From: Cucumis sativus | Taxonomy: Eukaryota; Streptophyta; Magnoliopsida; Cucurbitales; Cucurbitaceae | Direction: 5' to 3' | Assembly (NCBI RefSeq): GCF_000004075.3 | Contig: NC_026656.2 | Location: forward strand, 11,966,001 to 12,030,000 | Length of the DNA stretch: 64,000 nucleotides | Position numbers and translations under genes: made by a program | The notes under the pieces: generated by a model | Database searches by the model: none | Told to the model about the DNA's origin: nothing | Seen by the model: only the letters and a program-made list of their open reading frames with translations | In this document: positions 61,862-64,000 of the stretch, one piece after another | Layout: every line of letters begins with the position of its first letter | How positions within the stretch are numbered: the first letter of the stretch is position 1

Positions 61862-63874
61862 TTATCCATACAGACTTCTGCAACACTCGTCTATGGTTTC
61901 TCGAATCCTTTTTGGTTTGCATGTTCTTTGAATGACTCTGGACCAAGTTGATGGCTCCGGTGGCAGAAATCTTAGGAGCATTTCCTCTACAATTCTCAAA
62001 GCAGATAGTTTTCTCTCTCGCTTAAGTAACCTTACCACGAGCTCATCTAAAAACAGCCTTCCATCTTGTGGTGGATTAATCCTCTCCCTCAAAGTTTCTA
62101 AAAAGATATTGCATGTCAATGAGTCAGGGTCACAGCCTTCATCGAGCATACTATTTAGAAGATCAATGGCACGGGTGAGATTATCCTGCCTACAGAGGGC
62201 ATTGAAAAGTATATTATAGGTGACCACATCTGGTCGGGACTTGGGCTCCTGACATTGCATCTCATAGAAAAGCTTCAAGCCCTTGTCTACAGAGCCGACA
62301 TCACAAAGACCTTTAATCATTGAACTATAAGCCACGACATCAGGCTTAAGTCCCTCACCGAGCATGTGCGTCCACACTGTCAACGCCTCCCTTAGTCTTC
62401 CACTCTCACATAGGCCATTAAGTAAGACACTACAACAAACTACATTGTGCCTCATATCCTGACTCATCATCTCTTTCCATACAAGGATTGCTTTTTGGCT
62501 GTCGCCTTTTTTAAAAAAACCCTTCATCAAGGAACTGTAAGTGAAAGCATTTGGTAAAAAACCTTTACTTAACATTTCCTGCAAAATGTCTTCGGCTTCA
62601 TCTGGCTTTTCATCTCGACATAGACCATCTATAAAGGCACCATAAACAACAACGTTGGGTTTGCATCCCTTCTCTGCCATTTCTTTCCACAGCCTCACGG
62701 CATTTTCAGACTTGCCCTCCTTAAATAAACCACTGATGAGAGACGAGTAAATGTACTCATTTGCCTTTTGTCCTCTCTCTTCCATAGACATCAAAATGTG
62801 TACTCCATCCTCGGCCCTTCTTTGTTTAACAAGACCATTAATGATTGTTCCATATGTGACTTGATTAGGAACACATTTACTCGACACCATTTTCTCCAAA
62901 AGACTAAGAGCTTTGTCCAACTTTCCTTTCAAGCACAAACCATGGATAAGGGTATTATAAGTCACTTCGTTTGGAACACAACCTTTGAGAAACATATTAT
63001 CCACAAGCTTTGCTGCTCGACTCAAGTCACCATTCTTGCTTAGTGCATCAATCAACACATTAAATGTCACGGGATTTGGAAGGCAGCCTTCTGCTTGCAT
63101 CTCATCCAGCAAAAACACTGCCTCGTCTACCCTTCTTTCCTTACATAACCCATTCATTAATGTACTATAAGTGAAGACGTCGGGATTGCAGTTCTTCAGT
63201 GGCATTTCTCTAAAAGTGTCAACAGCTCTATCTATCTGCCCTAACTTGCACAGTGCCTTAATAATCAAATTGTAAGTAAGTAGGTTGGGCTGAAAGCCTT
63301 TGCTATTGGCACCGAAAACGTGCAAATAAAACTTGAATGCGTATGAAAAGTCCCCCTCTTGAATAATTACGTTAAGAACTGAATTGAATGACTTTACAGT
63401 CTGCTTACAATGAAGGTCGTTGGCCATTCTGTGAAAAAAATTCACAGCTTCCCCAGGTAAATGAGCTTTCCCGCAAGCCTTGAAAATTAGGATAAAAATA
63501 GTTTCCGTAAGGACCCGCCCTTCACGTTTCATTCTATCCAAAACTTGGTGTATGAAATGGAATTCCCGAGAAGTTGCATAGTTCTCAATCAAACGATAAA
63601 ATGTAGCATCCCCCAGTTTATAGGAACCGAATTGAGGGCGGGATTTGAATATTTGAGGTGATATGGAGAGCTCATTTTGGGCATCCGGAGTTGAGTTGGA
63701 AGAAAGAGGGAGAGAGGAAAAATAAAAGAAAGGAGAAAGGCGCGCCGGCTTGTGAAGAGAGATTGTGAGGGGGTTTAATTGGTGTATGGAAAATTTGGGC
63801 ATGGGATCGAAAGGGTTTCTTAACAGCGCAGAATCAGAAAAGTGTAGGGTTAGAGTAGAGTGAGAGAGAAGCAT
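61862..63874 (-). CDS. P-class pentatricopeptide repeat protein, EMB1025-like, intronless, 670 aa
   Basis: An RNA-binding PPR protein, expected to act in mitochondria or plastids on organelle transcripts. It is one open exon of 670 codons. An N-terminal presequence-like region rich in Ser, Leu and basic residues is followed by about 14-15 tandem 35-residue repeats of the P type. Typical units read LTYNLIIKALCKLGQIDRAV, VTYNTLIHGLCLKGKLDKAL and VVAYSSMIKGLCDVGSVDKG. There is no E, DYW or SMR domain. The C-terminus (NPPQDGRLFLDELVVRLLKR, FLPPEPSTWSRV) resembles At4g20090/EMB1025, whose loss is embryo-lethal in Arabidopsis. That orthology is from memory. The start at 63874 gives the longest frame; the ATG at 63802 (codon 25, MPKFSIHQL) would also leave a plausible targeting peptide. 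Confidence 0.93.
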   Translation of the reverse strand: MLLSHSTLTLHFSDSALLRNPFDPMPKFSIHQLNPLTISLHKPARLSPFFYFSSLPLSSNSTPDAQNELSISPQIFKSRPQFGSYKLGDATFYRLIENYATSREFHFIHQVLDRMKREGRVLTETIFILIFKACGKAHLPGEAVNFFHRMANDLHCKQTVKSFNSVLNVIIQEGDFSYAFKFYLHVFGANSKGFQPNLLTYNLIIKALCKLGQIDRAVDTFREMPLKNCNPDVFTYSTLMNGLCKERRVDEAVFLLDEMQAEGCLPNPVTFNVLIDALSKNGDLSRAAKLVDNMFLKGCVPNEVTYNTLIHGLCLKGKLDKALSLLEKMVSSKCVPNQVTYGTIINGLVKQRRAEDGVHILMSMEERGQKANEYIYSSLISGLFKEGKSENAVRLWKEMAEKGCKPNVVVYGAFIDGLCRDEKPDEAEDILQEMLSKGFLPNAFTYSSLMKGFFKKGDSQKAILVWKEMMSQDMRHNVVCCSVLLNGLCESGRLREALTVWTHMLGEGLKPDVVAYSSMIKGLCDVGSVDKGLKLFYEMQCQEPKSRPDVVTYNILFNALCRQDNLTRAIDLLNSMLDEGCDPDSLTCNIFLETLRERINPPQDGRLFLDELVVRLLKRERKLSALRIVEEMLLRFLPPEPSTWSRVIQRTCKPKRIRETIDECCRSLYG

Positions 63875-64000
63875 AGGTTGTAGTTTGAGATCGGGGATGG
63901 TGCAAGCGCAGTGTTGGATGAATGAAAGTGAAAGTGAAAGTGAAAGTGAAAGGCATGGGCATGGGTGGTATCGCCGGCTGCAAAACTCTAGTGAATCTCA
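63875..64000 (-). promoter_or_regulatory. 5' leader and promoter of the PPR gene, with GTGAAA repeat
   Basis: The sequence just upstream of the PPR start contains about four tandem GTGAAA/GAAAGT units (63925-63951). The promoter continues beyond the window edge. Confidence 0.5.

Noticed and set aside
1..64000. tRNA, rRNA, known microRNA precursors and CRISPR arrays
   Set aside because: No convincing tRNA box pairs, rRNA segments, conserved plant microRNA sequences I know, or regularly spaced repeats were seen by eye. A covariance-model scan could still find small RNAs.

Overview
This is a gene-sparse, AT-rich stretch of a plant nuclear genome. Most genes are split by GT-AG introns, the proteins are plant-specific families, and intergenic DNA is full of A/T tracts, microsatellites and decayed mobile elements. 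The proteins look dicot. The recurring 'tatagcaaaatttt / tctatcactgatag' repeats suggest a cucurbit, but that is an inference I could not test by search. There are no operons, CRISPR arrays or prokaryotic features, and the genes show no functional clustering beyond ordinary chromosomal neighbourhood.

Layout from left to right: (1) 468-3461, minus, the 5' six coding exons of an extra-large G protein (XLG), running off the left edge. (2) 12925-15212, plus, a four-exon COR413 plasma-membrane cold-acclimation gene with two G-box/ABRE cores just upstream. (3) 17170-24636, minus, a complete 19-exon long-chain acyl-CoA synthetase of the LACS2 (cutin) type, 661 aa; its last exon of 15 codons lies 1.56 kb from the rest. 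(4) 31021-32286, minus, an intronless ATL-type RING-H2 E3 ligase with a Ser-Pro microsatellite-coded N-terminus. (5) 37402-37566, plus, the 54-aa mitochondrial import subunit TOM6. (6) 41626-43587, minus, a two-exon FQR1-like NAD(P)H:quinone oxidoreductase. (7) 45772-47009, minus, a three-exon PPPDE/deSI-like peptidase. (8) 51896-56364, plus, a 13-exon OST48 subunit of oligosaccharyltransferase, including one GC-AG intron. (9) 59825-60738, minus, a truncated, frameshifted NDR-type protein kinase pseudogene. (10) 61862-63874, minus, an intronless P-class pentatricopeptide repeat protein resembling EMB1025.

The long gaps hold no convincing additional genes. They contain at least seven diverged copies of a short foldback (MITE-like) element, a probable solo LTR at about 9.70-11.19 kb, a second region with a retroelement-like primer-binding site, several minisatellites (24 bp x2, 43 bp x2, 35 bp x3, about 47 bp x4) and many microsatellites. 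I found no clear new biological system. The observations most worth a second look are the NDR pseudogene, the foldback repeat family, the GC-AG intron, the remote LACS2 terminal exon and the candidate unannotated transcription unit or LTR near 35.69-36.06 kb.
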